From the NCBI GenBank assembly GCA_004017275.1, contig SAKE01000015.1, positions 1 to 64,000 of the forward strand: DNA of 64,000 nt. The letters are read 5' to 3'. The notes beneath the pieces were generated by a model that saw only the letters and a list, made by a program, of their open reading frames with translations, searched no databases and was not told where the DNA came from. Positions within the stretch are counted from its first letter, which is position 1; every line of letters starts with the position of its first letter. Both the position numbers and the translations under genes were made by a program. The stretch is from Mesorhizobium sp. (GTDB taxonomy: Bacteria > Pseudomonadota > Alphaproteobacteria > Rhizobiales > Rhizobiaceae). This document shows positions 1 through 11,778 of this stretch, in pieces.

Positions 1-343
1 AGGCGTATATAGTCGCCACCAATCAGAACTGTCAACACCGATCTCAGATGTTTTTGAACTTTTTGCGACAGAATTTTCGGACCCGATCTGTTGACAGCCG
101 ACTGCCCCAACGGAACTCGGACAACACGGGTTGGACGGCCACGATGGAGCCCTATTGCCGCCGCATTGCCGTTCGACACCAAAGCCAACGAAAGCTGGCG
201 CCGCGCCGACGGAGCGGTGCCTCTTTAGGAGCCTCATATAGGAGTGCGCGATGGGCCTTGCGGAGAAGGTGCACCGCTCCTCCTTATAGAGCGCTCTATA
301 AGAAAAGTGCCTGGGGGGAATTCGGTCGGAGCCTGGCGCTTCG
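1..343. other. Intergenic region upstream of the M23 peptidase gene
   Basis: No convincing gene is seen here. Short open frames exist but have no recognisable content, and they continue as shadows into the peptidase gene. The main visible structure is a perfect 20-bp palindrome at 283-302, listed separately. Short Shine-Dalgarno-like purine runs occur around 235-245 and 315-332. Confidence 0.5.
283..302. promoter_or_regulatory. Perfect 20-bp palindrome upstream of the M23 peptidase gene
   Basis: The core TTATAGAGCGCTCTATAA (284-301) is its own reverse complement, and one further C/G pair extends the symmetry to 20 bp. It lies about 40 bp before the first possible start of the peptidase gene. 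It has no loop and no T-run, so it is not a typical terminator. Binding site of a dimeric regulator is the simplest reading. No regulator is identified. Confidence 0.45.
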
Positions 344-2398
344 TTGACTTCACCTGCCATGACAGGCAAATGTCACGGCCACAACAAAAGCGACAAGCCG
401 TTCCGCCCGGGGAAGAAGCAGCCTTTCTGGATGCCAGACACGGAAGATGTCATAGCCGAACTCGGCAACGAGCCGCCGCTTATCGCGGACGGCCGCAGCG
501 GCCCGCCCGACCGGCGCGAGGTTTCTGCACGCTGGCTCTCGGGAACCTTTCTCACCGGCGTGACCTCGAGCGTGCTGATGGGCGTGGCGCTGTTCGCCGC
601 CCTTGACGGTCGCCAGCAGCTGGCCACTCCACCCGAGATTGCCGAGTTGATCAGTCTTGCCGGCAACGGCGATTCCGGCGAGGTCGCCAAGACGACCAGG
701 CTGGTGGCGCCGCGTCAGATCGCCAAGGCCAAGGACCGCCGCCGCATGGAAGTGTCGATGGTCACCAAGGTCGGCGACCGCGACGTCATCCACACCATGC
801 CTTTCGTGCAGATCAAGATGGCGCTCGCCGCCGGCCACACCACAAGCCGCGCCTACCCGCCCTTCGACCCGATGCAGGTGTTCGGCGACGACGGCGACGA
901 CAATGCTCAGCCGGCGACGGCCTCGGCCGCTTCCGGCCAGATCTACGGCGCCAAGGTCGAAAGCGAGATGAGCCTGAAGACCGTCGATTTCCCGATCGAG
1001 ACGGCCTCCTTCGATGAAAAGAGCGACCTGTCCGCCGACGAGGTGGAAAAGGTGGTGCGGGAAGCCGGCACGGACCTTAGCGACGGCGCCGTGCAGGTCG
1101 CTTCACTGCACTATGTCGACCCGCAGCGATTCGGCGAAGCCTTTGCCGAGAGCATGGCCGGCTCCTACGACGTCAAGATCGTGCCGGAAAACGTCTCGGT
1201 GGCGCCGCGCGCCACCGCCGACGACCAGGCGCCGGCTTTCGCCGAGGAAATCATCCCCTTCACCAAGGATCTCGACGTCACCGAGGCTTTTGCCGATTCG
1301 GGCTACACGGGGGACGACGCCACCGGCATGGCCGAAGCCATTGCCAAGCTGTTGAACGCGACGGCGCTCAAGGCCGGAACCGTGCTGCGCGTCGGCCTCG
1401 AGGTTCACGGCGATGCCGCCAAGGTCGTTCGCACCAGCGTTTATGACCGGACCCAGCATATCGTCACCATCGCGCTCGACGATCGCGGCCAGTATGTGCC
1501 AGCGCAGGAGCCGTATCCGAACCCCGAATTGCTGACGGCGTTTGATGATTCGTCGGCGCCGGTGGTGGTGCGCGGCAACCTGCCCAACGTCTATGACGGC
1601 ATCTATCGCGCCGCCTATTCCTACGGCATGTCCAAGGCGATGACGCAACGGCTGATCAAGCTGCTGGCGTCCGACGTCGACTTCCAGTCGCGCCTCAACC
1701 CCGCCGACCGTATCGAAGTCTTGTTCTCGCAGCCCGATGGCGACGACCAGACCTCGGACAGTTCCGAGCTTCTTTATGTCTCGGCGACGTTCGGCGGCCA
1801 GACGCGCAACTTCTACCGCTTCCAGATGCAGGACGGCAGCACCGACTATTTCGACGAGGATGGCTCGAGCGCCGAGCAGTTTCTGTTGCGCAATCCCCTG
1901 CCCGCCGGAAAATTCCGCTCCGGTTTCGGCGCCCGCAGGCATCCGATCCTCGGCTATGTCCGCATGCATACCGGCGTCGACTGGTCCGCGCCGATCGGCA
2001 CGCCGATCATCGCCGCCGGCAACGGCACTGTCGAGAAGGTCGGCTGGGCCGGCGGTTACGGCAAGCAGATCATCATCCGCCATGCCAATGGCTACGAGAC
2101 GTCATACAATCACCAGAGCGCCTTTGCCAAAGGCATCGAACCGGGCGTGCGCGTCCGACAGGGCCAAACCATCGGCTTTCTCGGCCAGACAGGCCTCGCC
2201 ACCGGTCCGCATCTTCACTACGAGCTGATCGTCAACGGCACCAAGGTCGATCCGATGCGTGTCCGTCTGCCGGTCGGCAAGGTGCTGAAGGGCGACGACC
2301 TCGTCGCCTTCAAGCGCGAGCGCGAGCGGATCGACGAACTGCTGAAACAGGAAGACAGCGATTCGCTGAAGGTTGCGAGCGCCAAGATCGACGGTTGA
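344..2398 (+). CDS. M23 family metallopeptidase (peptidoglycan endopeptidase)
   Basis: Likely a periplasmic or membrane-anchored zinc endopeptidase (lysostaphin/LytM type) that cuts peptide cross-links in murein or activates amidases. A single hydrophobic segment near residues 66-83 follows a charged cytoplasmic N-terminus. The C-terminal M23 domain begins near residue 525 and has the zinc motif HTGVD (H542, D546) and the HLH pair (623-625) within GPHLHYE. The middle 400 residues look like a periplasmic linker region with no recognised domain. The start is uncertain: the open frame begins at a TTG (344), with ATG codons at 359 and 431 as alternatives, all before the membrane segment. The gene stands alone, and the next gene is convergent. 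All catalytic residues are present, so an active enzyme is expected. Confidence 0.88.
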   Translation: MTSPAMTGKCHGHNKSDKPFRPGKKQPFWMPDTEDVIAELGNEPPLIADGRSGPPDRREVSARWLSGTFLTGVTSSVLMGVALFAALDGRQQLATPPEIAELISLAGNGDSGEVAKTTRLVAPRQIAKAKDRRRMEVSMVTKVGDRDVIHTMPFVQIKMALAAGHTTSRAYPPFDPMQVFGDDGDDNAQPATASAASGQIYGAKVESEMSLKTVDFPIETASFDEKSDLSADEVEKVVREAGTDLSDGAVQVASLHYVDPQRFGEAFAESMAGSYDVKIVPENVSVAPRATADDQAPAFAEEIIPFTKDLDVTEAFADSGYTGDDATGMAEAIAKLLNATALKAGTVLRVGLEVHGDAAKVVRTSVYDRTQHIVTIALDDRGQYVPAQEPYPNPELLTAFDDSSAPVVVRGNLPNVYDGIYRAAYSYGMSKAMTQRLIKLLASDVDFQSRLNPADRIEVLFSQPDGDDQTSDSSELLYVSATFGGQTRNFYRFQMQDGSTDYFDEDGSSAEQFLLRNPLPAGKFRSGFGARRHPILGYVRMHTGVDWSAPIGTPIIAAGNGTVEKVGWAGGYGKQIIIRHANGYETSYNHQSAFAKGIEPGVRVRQGQTIGFLGQTGLATGPHLHYELIVNGTKVDPMRVRLPVGKVLKGDDLVAFKRERERIDELLKQEDSDSLKVASAKIDG

Positions 2399-2404
2399 TC
2401 CGCT

Positions 2405-3964
2405 TCAGCTTTGCGTATTTTCGGCACGCCGCGGCCATGGCAGCCGCTCACCGGAAATGGTCGTCCAGGCGATGACAGCCGCAAGCAGGCAAAGCACCGC
2501 GGTCACCGAAGAAACCACGGCAAACGCGGCATCGCTGGCGGCGAGCCTTGCCGCATCGACGGCGGGCGCAAGTCCAGCCGTCGCCGGCTCGCCAAAGCCA
2601 GGCACGCCGGGCGTTGCATTGCCATCCAGTGCATTCGCGTAGACCCAGGCGGCGAGCGAGCCCATAGCCGCCACCGCGATCAGGCCGCCGATGCGCGAGA
2701 CGGCATTGTTGATGCCGGAGGCCGCACCCGTATCCTTGTCGTCCACCGCCGTCATGATAGCCGTCGATAGTGGCGACACGACCAGCGCCATGCCGAGCCC
2801 CATCAGCGCCATCAGCGGGAATGTTCCCGTCCAGAAATTATGGATGCCGGCATGGGTGAGCAAGGCAAGTCCGGCAAAGGCGAAAGCCACGACGAGGCTG
2901 CCGCAGGCGATTGGAAAACGCGGGCCGATCCGGTCCGACAGTTGGCCGACCGGGCCAGACAAAAGTGCGATCGATGCCGACAGCGGCAGGTAGATGAAGC
3001 CGACCTCGGCCGTGCTCAGTCCCCAGCCGGCGATCAGCAGCATCGGCAGGTAGAAAAGATTGGCCGAGAGCGCGAAATAGAAGAAGAACGTCGCGACATT
3101 GGCGCCGGCGAAAGCGCCGGCACGAAACAGGTTGAGGTCGATCATCGGCTCGCGCTGCCGAAGTTCGAACGCGATGAAGACCGCCAGCAACACGACGCCG
3201 GCGGCAATGCTCGGCCCGGCCATGTGGCCCTCACCGGTGGCGCTCATCGAGGTCAGCCCGTAGGCGAGCGCGCCGAAGGCCAATGTCGCGAGCGCGGCGC
3301 CGCCGAGATCCAGGCTGCGTTTCTCCGTCGGCGCATCGGCCGGAACCTTGGCCAGCAGAAGATAGATCGAGATCAGGCCGAGCGGCAGGTTGATGGCGAA
3401 GATCGCCCGCCAGATGCCGTCGCCGAAGGCCGACAACACGAAGCCGCCGACTACCGGGCCAAGTGCCGTGGTCAGCGCCGAAGCCGCCGCCCAGATGCCG
3501 ATGGCGCGGCCGCGTTCCTTTTTCGGATAGGCCTTGGCGATAATGGCGAGGCTGCCCGGCACCATGATTGCCGCACCAATACCCTGGACGGCGCGAAATG
3601 CGATCAGTACCAACGCATTCGGCGCCAATGCACAGGCCAGCGAAGCGGCAATGAACAGCGCAATGCCTGCCACGAAGGCGCGGCGCAGCCCGAATCGATC
3701 ACCAGCAGCGCCGCCGGCAAGGATCAGCGCCGACAGCGTCAACGCATAGGCATTGGAAATCCACTGCGCCTCGGCCAGGCTGGCGCCGAGATTGACGCGG
3801 ATCGCCGGCGTGGCAATGGCCAGGATCGAACCATCGATGAAGCCGAGCGCCGAGGCCAGGATTGCCGCGATCAGCACAAATCGTCGCCGCGACTGCGGAC
3901 AGAACGTTCCATTCGTGGCCGGACTGGTCAGCGGGACGGCGGCCGCTTCACTTGGTGAATGCAT
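2405..3964 (-). CDS. MFS transporter, DHA2 (EmrB/QacA) family drug efflux pump
   Basis: Predicted inner-membrane proton-driven exporter of drugs or other toxic compounds. The 519-residue length and the spacing of hydrophobic stretches fit the 14-helix DHA2 group. The early loop GAAGDRFGLRRAF resembles MFS motif A, and the segment near GRAIGIWAAASALTTALGP fits the antiporter signature region. The N-terminal 30 residues are hydrophilic and cytoplasmic. It is convergent with the upstream peptidase gene (6-bp gap) and divergent from the TMEM175-like gene. No membrane-fusion partner or local regulator is visible, so the substrate cannot be inferred. Confidence 0.88.
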   Translation of the reverse strand: MHSPSEAAAVPLTSPATNGTFCPQSRRRFVLIAAILASALGFIDGSILAIATPAIRVNLGASLAEAQWISNAYALTLSALILAGGAAGDRFGLRRAFVAGIALFIAASLACALAPNALVLIAFRAVQGIGAAIMVPGSLAIIAKAYPKKERGRAIGIWAAASALTTALGPVVGGFVLSAFGDGIWRAIFAINLPLGLISIYLLLAKVPADAPTEKRSLDLGGAALATLAFGALAYGLTSMSATGEGHMAGPSIAAGVVLLAVFIAFELRQREPMIDLNLFRAGAFAGANVATFFFYFALSANLFYLPMLLIAGWGLSTAEVGFIYLPLSASIALLSGPVGQLSDRIGPRFPIACGSLVVAFAFAGLALLTHAGIHNFWTGTFPLMALMGLGMALVVSPLSTAIMTAVDDKDTGAASGINNAVSRIGGLIAVAAMGSLAAWVYANALDGNATPGVPGFGEPATAGLAPAVDAARLAASDAAFAVVSSVTAVLCLLAAVIAWTTISGERLPWPRRAENTQS

Positions 3965-4116
3965 GGAACCTCGTTAGACCTCCAGCGCTCCGGCAACAAC
4001 CGGCCAGTGGGCTGCTGTCCTTAAAACCAGCCACACTGCCAGGATTGCGCTTGTCCTGATGCAAACGGCGGCGGCCATGTTAGGTTTCCTGGAAACGTGC
4101 AGACGGGGAGAAATCG

Positions 4117-4749
4117 ATGAAGCGGCCACTTGAAGCATCGGCGGAGGGCCGCGGCCGTGTCGTCGGCATCACCGACGGGGTGTTCGCCATCGCGCTCACC
4201 TTGATCGTCCTCGAAATCAGGGTGCCAGCGCATGAGGCGGTCCATTCCGAACGCGAGTTGCTTGCCGCGATCGCCGCACTGGCGCCACGTTTCCTGACTT
4301 ACGCCTTGAGTTTCCTGACGTTGACCATCTTCTGGTTTGGCCAACAGGCGCAGCATGGTTTGATTGCCAGGTCCGACCGACGGCTTGCCACGCTGAACCT
4401 CTGTTTTCTCGCCTTCATCGCCCTGCTGCCGTTCTCGACCGACCTTTTGGCCGACTTCCTCGAGTTCAGAACAGCGGTCGCCGTCTACTGGCTCAATCTG
4501 CTGATGCTCGGCGTCACGCTGTTCGCCAGTTGGCGCTATGCGGAGAAAAACGGCTTCGTGGCAGAGGCCGTCGACGCGGAAACGAAACGCATGGTCTATT
4601 TGCGCATCGTCAAGGCGCAGATCCTGTGGGCGTTCGGCGCCGCACTCTCACTCATCAGTCCCTTGCTCAGCGTCGGCTTCATTCTGGTCGTGCAATTGGT
4701 CTATGCCGCCGCACCTCGCAGTTCACTGCTGCGCAAAGTCGTCGGCTGA
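4117..4749 (+). CDS. TMEM175 / DUF1211 family integral membrane protein
   Basis: A 210-residue membrane protein with about six hydrophobic helices. The N-terminal TDGVFAIALTLIVLEIRVP closely matches the first helix of the TMEM175/DUF1211 family, whose bacterial members form tetrameric potassium-permeable channels. The family signature FSD is replaced here by TDG before VFAIALTL, a common bacterial variation. A purine-rich RBS (GGGGAG at 4105-4110) supports the ATG at 4117. The 3' end overlaps the convergent L,D-transpeptidase gene by 27 bp. Family assignment is good. A channel function for this protein is inferred from the family only. Confidence 0.82.
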   Translation: MKRPLEASAEGRGRVVGITDGVFAIALTLIVLEIRVPAHEAVHSERELLAAIAALAPRFLTYALSFLTLTIFWFGQQAQHGLIARSDRRLATLNLCFLAFIALLPFSTDLLADFLEFRTAVAVYWLNLLMLGVTLFASWRYAEKNGFVAEAVDAETKRMVYLRIVKAQILWAFGAALSLISPLLSVGFILVVQLVYAAAPRSSLLRKVVG

Positions 4750-6243
4750 AGGTCCCCCGACAAACTCGACCGTCACACCCGGCGAAACGAGCTTGGCCAG
4801 TTCCCGCGCATCCCAGTTGGTCAGGCGTACGCAGCCATGGCTCTCGGTCTTGCCGATCTTCGACGGGTCCGGTGTGCCGTGGATGCCGTAGGTCGGCTTG
4901 TCCAGGGCGATCCAGACCGAGCCGACGGGACCGTTCGGCCCAGGCGGAATGGTCAGCACCTTGTCGTTCTGGCCCTGCTTGAAATTGATGCTGGGGTTGT
5001 AGGTGTAGTTCGGATCGAGCGCGACGCGCGATACGGTGTGCGTGCCGGACGGTGACGGCGTGTCCGACGAGCCTATGGTTGCTGGATAGGCCGCCACCAG
5101 TCTGCCGCCGGCATCATAGGCGAAAACCTCTTTTTTGCCCTTGTCGGCGACGATGCGGGCAACCGGCGTCGAGACCAGCCGACCGAAATTGGCAACCTTG
5201 ACGATCGTGCCGGGCCGATTGAAGTTGACGTCCGGGTTGAGCGCCTTGAGATAATTTTCGTCCATGTGGAAGCGCTCTGCCAGCGCCTCGGTCACCGACG
5301 TGTAGCCCATGCGGCCGAGCTGCGCCTTCTGGCTGTAGTCTTCCGGGATCGAGGCGACATAGGGACCGGCCGCATCCTCCGGTGTGATCGTATAGTTGGC
5401 GAAGGCATCGCCGCCCGATTGCGCCAGTGCCGCCTGGATGCCGACCGCATCGGTCGACCGCAGACTGGCGCCAGTGATCTGGTTGTAGGCGGCCAGCGCC
5501 TTGTCGACATTCGAACCGAAACGGCCGTCGATGACGCCAGGGGAAGCGCCACCCCGATCGAGCAGCACTTGAAGTGCGGCGACATCCTGGCGCGCTCCCA
5601 GCGAAAGCGCCGGGGCAACAGTGGTCTTGTCGCCTGACTTCGGCGGTAGTGCCGCCTGATCGCCGGGCAGTGCCTGTTCGGTGGGAGATTCCGGCTGGGC
5701 AGGGTCTATCGAGGCCTCGTTCAGCGGCTGGCGCTTGATGATACCTGGCTTTGCCGGCTGCGGCGCGTCGAGATAATCGTTGTCGAAGCTGCCATCGTCC
5801 TGCGGTGACGGCGGATAGGCTTCGACCGAATTGTCCCCATAGGGATCGTATTCGTCCGCCGGCGGCGGGATAACCCGGCCTTCCTCTTCCAACTGCTTGC
5901 GGCGGAACCGCGCCATGTCTTCCGGATCGTCGAGATAGTAGCGGTCGTCGCCATCAGGGGCGCGGCCCAGCTCGCGCAGTCGTGTCTCTCGGCGCAACGC
6001 GCGGCGGTCGAGCCGGGTCTGCGGCGGTTGGATGGCAATGACCTTGCCGGTATCCGCATCGACGATGACGCGGTTGCCCCTGGCGTCGTAGTAGATGTCG
6101 AGATTGCCGTCCTGAGCGACAAGGATGCCATCATCGGCGGCGCGGACAATCGGCGGTGCGCTGTCTTGCGTCGGGGCGGCGAGGGCATTGGAAGGCAAAA
6201 GCCCGCCGGCAAGTACCGAGAGGGTGAAGATCGTGCGCAGCAT
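4723..6243 (-). CDS. L,D-transpeptidase (YkuD/ErfK family)
   Basis: Periplasmic enzyme that makes 3-3 peptidoglycan cross-links or attaches proteins to murein. A signal peptide (MLRTIFTLSVLAGGLLPSNA, then LA) is followed by a proline/acid-rich region of about 200 residues. A peptidoglycan-binding-like helical segment then starts near QDVAALQVLLDRGG, and the C-terminal YkuD domain follows. The catalytic motif SHGCVRL is intact, with C471 the nucleophile and H469 nearby. The upstream conserved IHGTP histidine is also present. At 506 residues it is longer than minimal YkuD proteins because of the linker and binding module. The gene is monocistronic by appearance. Confidence 0.93.
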   Translation of the reverse strand: MLRTIFTLSVLAGGLLPSNALAAPTQDSAPPIVRAADDGILVAQDGNLDIYYDARGNRVIVDADTGKVIAIQPPQTRLDRRALRRETRLRELGRAPDGDDRYYLDDPEDMARFRRKQLEEEGRVIPPPADEYDPYGDNSVEAYPPSPQDDGSFDNDYLDAPQPAKPGIIKRQPLNEASIDPAQPESPTEQALPGDQAALPPKSGDKTTVAPALSLGARQDVAALQVLLDRGGASPGVIDGRFGSNVDKALAAYNQITGASLRSTDAVGIQAALAQSGGDAFANYTITPEDAAGPYVASIPEDYSQKAQLGRMGYTSVTEALAERFHMDENYLKALNPDVNFNRPGTIVKVANFGRLVSTPVARIVADKGKKEVFAYDAGGRLVAAYPATIGSSDTPSPSGTHTVSRVALDPNYTYNPSINFKQGQNDKVLTIPPGPNGPVGSVWIALDKPTYGIHGTPDPSKIGKTESHGCVRLTNWDARELAKLVSPGVTVEFVGGPSADDFAQQ

Positions 6244-6395
6244 ATTGGCGAAACTCTCCGGTCCGTAATTGCCGCCACCCGGCAGTGTCCCTATAAGGCG
6301 AACCCCTTCGCCAGCAAACCAGTTAACCCACCATATGGTTCCAATATGAACCGGGCATGAAGATGGCGGTTTTCCGGCACTTCACTGAAAATTAG

Positions 6396-6763
6396 CTAGC
6401 TTGCGGCAAGTCCCAATTCCTTGCGCGCCTGCTTGGTCAGTTTCAGGGCGACAAGGCGATGGCTCTCGCGCAAATAGTCCTTCAGCGCAGCATCATCCAT
6501 GCTCTGGCTTGTCCGACGCTGGATCCATGTCATGCCGCGCGAGGCCAGATAGGGCGCGGGCCGCAGCCCCGGCTGCTCCTTGAGCACATCATAGGCGATA
6601 TCGGAACATTTGAAGGTGACGAAAAGCTGCTGGCGCCTTGATCCCAGCCACCGATCGCAAAGACCTTGGCTCCGACCTTCCAGACATGGGCGCCGCCCCA
6701 TTGGACGACGTGGCTCGTGGCGGACAGCGAGGCGCAAAAGCCATTGTAGTCGTCCAGCGTCAT
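6396..6763 (-). pseudogene. MmcQ/YjbR-like DNA-binding family gene, frameshifted
   Basis: Two overlapping minus-strand frames together make one MmcQ/YjbR family protein of about 122 residues. The first half starts at 6763 (MTLDDYNGFCASL...) and runs through GAKVFAIGGWDQ. The second half continues in the next frame from LFVTFKCSDIAYDVL to the stop at 6396. The switch falls near 6630-6640. Restoring one C in the GGCGCCAGCAG context would give a continuous GGWDQGAQQLFVTF. Either the gene is a recent one-base-deletion pseudogene or the base was lost in sequencing. The rest shows no further decay. Biological function of the family is poorly known. The gene lies directly downstream of the clpB terminator. 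Confidence 0.8.
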
Positions 6764-6780
6764 CCCCACCCCTTTTTATA

Positions 6781-6817
6781 CGAAAACGCCGCGCGTCCAG
6801 CATGGACGCGCGGCGTT
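6781..6817 (-). terminator. Rho-independent terminator of clpB
   Basis: A perfect 15-bp inverted repeat (6785-6799 with 6803-6817) has a 3-nt loop. On the minus strand it is followed by a TTTTCGTATA run. It begins 3 bp after the clpB stop codon, so it ends the clpB transcript and separates it from the MmcQ-like gene. Confidence 0.85.
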
Positions 6818-6820
6818 GAA

Positions 6821-9427
<2,607 letters not shown>

Positions 9428-9519
9428 ACCTGTCTCCTTCCGTCACCGGCCCGCTTTGCGGCACCGGATCCGATTGCGGTGACGGACCCGCCCATTCGAG
9501 CCGGGTCCAGTTTGAGGCT

Positions 9520-9548
9520 GATATGGTGCTCAGGCCCCGAACCCTCAA
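9520..9548 (-). promoter_or_regulatory. Candidate promoter of clpB
   Basis: On the minus strand a TTGAGG hexamer (9543-9548) is followed after 17 bp by CATATC (9520-9525), about 90 bp before the clpB start. It resembles the rhizobial housekeeping promoter. clpB genes are often driven by the heat-shock sigma factor, but the spacing here fits sigma-70 better. Confidence 0.35.
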
Positions 9549-9592
9549 GACGTCTCGATATCGGCAACCGCATAATATTACACGGCCGCCCT

Positions 9593-9625
9593 AACGAAAA
9601 ACGGCGGAGATTTCTCTCCGCCGTT
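9593..9625 (-). terminator. Rho-independent terminator after the DUF4167 gene
   Basis: An 11-bp perfect stem (9600-9610 with 9615-9625, 4-nt loop) is followed on the minus strand by TTTCGTT. It lies 23 bp past the DUF4167 stop and should end the upstream operon before clpB. Confidence 0.85.
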
Positions 9626-9648
9626 CAATGTCTTGAAATGCCGTTCGA

Positions 9649-10599
9649 TCAGTTGTCGATGTCGACATCGACCGGTTCGGCATTGCCGCTGTCGACCGGG
9701 GCCGTAGCTGCCTCGCCGGAATTGGCATTGTCGCTGCCGCCATCGACCTGGTCAGCATTGACGCGCGGACGGCGCGGACGCCTCGGGCGACGGGCAGCGG
9801 CACTTTCGGCGGCTGCTTCGTTGAGTTCGGCTCGGGCCGCAAGACCTGCCGGCGACAGGTTCTCGAACAACGGGGCCGGTTCGGCTGCCGCAATGGATTC
9901 GGCGGATTCGCTCGGCGACGCGGCTTCGGCCTGAATCGGGGCCTCATTGCGCTGGGGCTGGCCGCCTTGCTCGGTGGACGAACCAAAGTCGCGCGGACCA
10001 TTCTGCCCGTAACCGCCATTGGGGCGACGATCGCGATGGCGTCCGCCATTGTTGTCGCGGCCGCCATTGTTGCGCCCGCCATTGTCGCGGCCGTTATTGT
10101 CGCGATTCTCGCGGCCACCTTCCCGGTTGAGCGCGACCTCGGCCGGCATGCCTTCAATGACCGGCTGCGGCCCGGCGCCATGGTTGACTACCGGGATCTG
10201 GGGATCTGAAACAGTGTTGCTGTTGTTTCCGGCATTGTCGAACTCGTCGCGATCCTCGTCGCCGTCATCGTCGAAATCATCGCGATTCTGTTGCGCGTTC
10301 TGGATCGGCATCTGCGCCTGAGCGGCCGCGATGATGCGATTGTAGTGTTCGGCGTGCTGGAGATAGTTCTCCGCCATGACCCGATCGCCGGAGCTTTGCG
10401 CATCACGGGCAAGGGTGGCGTATTTTTCAGCGATCTGCTGGGCCGAGCCACGGATCTTCACGTCCGGGCCGTTGCTCTCGTAGTTGCGCGTCAGGGGGTT
10501 CGGCCCCTTGCGGTTGTTGTTGTTATTGTTGTTGTTGTTGCCGCCGCCGCTATTGTTGCGACCGCGCATGCGCCTGTTCTGCTGTTGTGGCCTCATCAA
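9649..10599 (-). CDS. DUF4167 domain protein, Asn/Arg-rich N-terminus
   Basis: The protein begins with a basic, glutamine- and asparagine-rich stretch that includes a long poly-Asn run (about residues 20-30). The conserved DUF4167 core follows (residues about 32-90, RKGPNPLTRNYESNGPDVKI to AEHYNRI). The C-terminal 200 residues are low-complexity, acidic and Asn/Gly/Pro-rich with an arginine patch (RRPRRPRRPR). The family is typical of alphaproteobacteria and lacks an assigned function. The basic and disordered composition would fit nucleic-acid or ribosome binding, but this is inference. It follows prmC at a 300-bp distance and has its own terminator. Confidence 0.85.
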   Translation of the reverse strand: MMRPQQQNRRMRGRNNSGGGNNNNNNNNNRKGPNPLTRNYESNGPDVKIRGSAQQIAEKYATLARDAQSSGDRVMAENYLQHAEHYNRIIAAAQAQMPIQNAQQNRDDFDDDGDEDRDEFDNAGNNSNTVSDPQIPVVNHGAGPQPVIEGMPAEVALNREGGRENRDNNGRDNGGRNNGGRDNNGGRHRDRRPNGGYGQNGPRDFGSSTEQGGQPQRNEAPIQAEAASPSESAESIAAAEPAPLFENLSPAGLAARAELNEAAAESAAARRPRRPRRPRVNADQVDGGSDNANSGEAATAPVDSGNAEPVDVDIDN

Positions 10600-10899
10600 A
10601 CTCTCTTCATTTTGAAATTTTCGAAAAACTCTTCACGAACGGAGGCGCTCATGCAGCCAGCCGTTTCGTCTCTTCACCGGCGTTCGCCCGCATCGATTGC
10701 GTTGGCGCCACGTGCCATCCTGTTCCGGTTACATCACTTGCCGGACGATTCCCCCACGAAGCTTGGGCATCGTTTGCGCAAGAAGGCAGCTATTTCCAAG
10801 GAAAACCGAATCGCTAAGAGCACTGCCTGCTTCGTCTCATCCGGTTAACGCGACCCTAGCCGCATTCCCCGGCATTGCCAAGCGCTTTTTTGCACTGCG
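10600..10899. other. Intergenic region between prmC and the DUF4167 gene
   Basis: Three hundred bases without a supported gene. The part next to the DUF4167 start is T/A-rich (about 10601-10640) and probably holds its promoter and leader, but no hexamer pair is clear enough to call. No strong hairpin or repeat was seen. Confidence 0.4.
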
Positions 10900-11778
10900 T
10901 CAAGGCTTTATCCTTTCAAAGACAAGAACCCTGTCGTTTCCACCAAGGTCACGAAAAGCACCGCCTGGCACGTAGCCGGCTGCAGCGAATATTTCGCAGA
11001 CCTCATTGCGTTGCGTGTGGCCGATCTCGACCACAATCCTGCCTTCAGTTTCCAAAAACCTTGCCGCCTCCGCGGCGATGGTCCTGTAGGGGTTCAGACC
11101 GTCCGCGCCGCCATCCAAGGCCAGGCGCGGGTCGAAATTGCGGACTTCGTCCTGCAGATTTCCAATGTCTTCCGAGGGTATATAGGGAGGGTTTGCGGCA
11201 ATTACATGGTACCGGCCGGAAACTTTTTCGAACCAGTTCGATTGCAGCGCCGTGAACCGGCCTGCAAGGCCCAGTTGGCCGGCATTGCGAGACGCCGTCG
11301 CCAGCGCGCCCGCGGACAGATCGACGCCTGTGGCGTTAGCTGTCGGCACGGCGCTGAGCAATGCCAGCGCAATGGCGCCGGTGCCCGTACCAAGATCGAG
11401 GATGCGGCATGCGCTTTCCCGCGCCGCAATTGCCTCGACGAAGGGCAATATCGCCTCGACCAAAGTTTCGGTATCCGGCCGCGGCTCCAGCGTTTCCGGC
11501 GACAACGACAGGCGCAGACCATAGAATTCACGGTAGCCGAGGATGCGATGCACCGGTTCGCCGCCGGCGCGGCGTCTCACGGCGGCATTGATTTCGGCAA
11601 CAATGCCGGCGTCGATCCTGCGTTCAGGGTCCGCGATGGCTTGCGTGCGCGTCGTGCCGGAAAAATGCTCGACGATCAGCCGCGCATCCAACACCGGGTC
11701 AGCGACACCGGCCACGACAAGGCGGTCCCGCGCTTCCCGCAGCAGCGGCCCGAGCGTGTCGGGCAGTTGGTCAGCCAT
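10900..11778 (-). CDS. prmC: Peptide chain release factor N5-glutamine methyltransferase PrmC
   Basis: Methylates the glutamine of the GGQ motif in release factors RF1 and RF2, using S-adenosylmethionine, which raises termination efficiency. The 292-residue protein has the helical N-terminal substrate domain and the GGEPVHRILGYREFYG segment typical of PrmC. It also has SAM motif I DLGTGTG (128-134) and the catalytic NPPY (196-199). The start overlaps the end of prfA by 8 bp, so enzyme and substrate genes are likely translationally coupled. Confidence 0.97.
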   Translation of the reverse strand: MADQLPDTLGPLLREARDRLVVAGVADPVLDARLIVEHFSGTTRTQAIADPERRIDAGIVAEINAAVRRRAGGEPVHRILGYREFYGLRLSLSPETLEPRPDTETLVEAILPFVEAIAARESACRILDLGTGTGAIALALLSAVPTANATGVDLSAGALATASRNAGQLGLAGRFTALQSNWFEKVSGRYHVIAANPPYIPSEDIGNLQDEVRNFDPRLALDGGADGLNPYRTIAAEAARFLETEGRIVVEIGHTQRNEVCEIFAAAGYVPGGAFRDLGGNDRVLVFERIKP

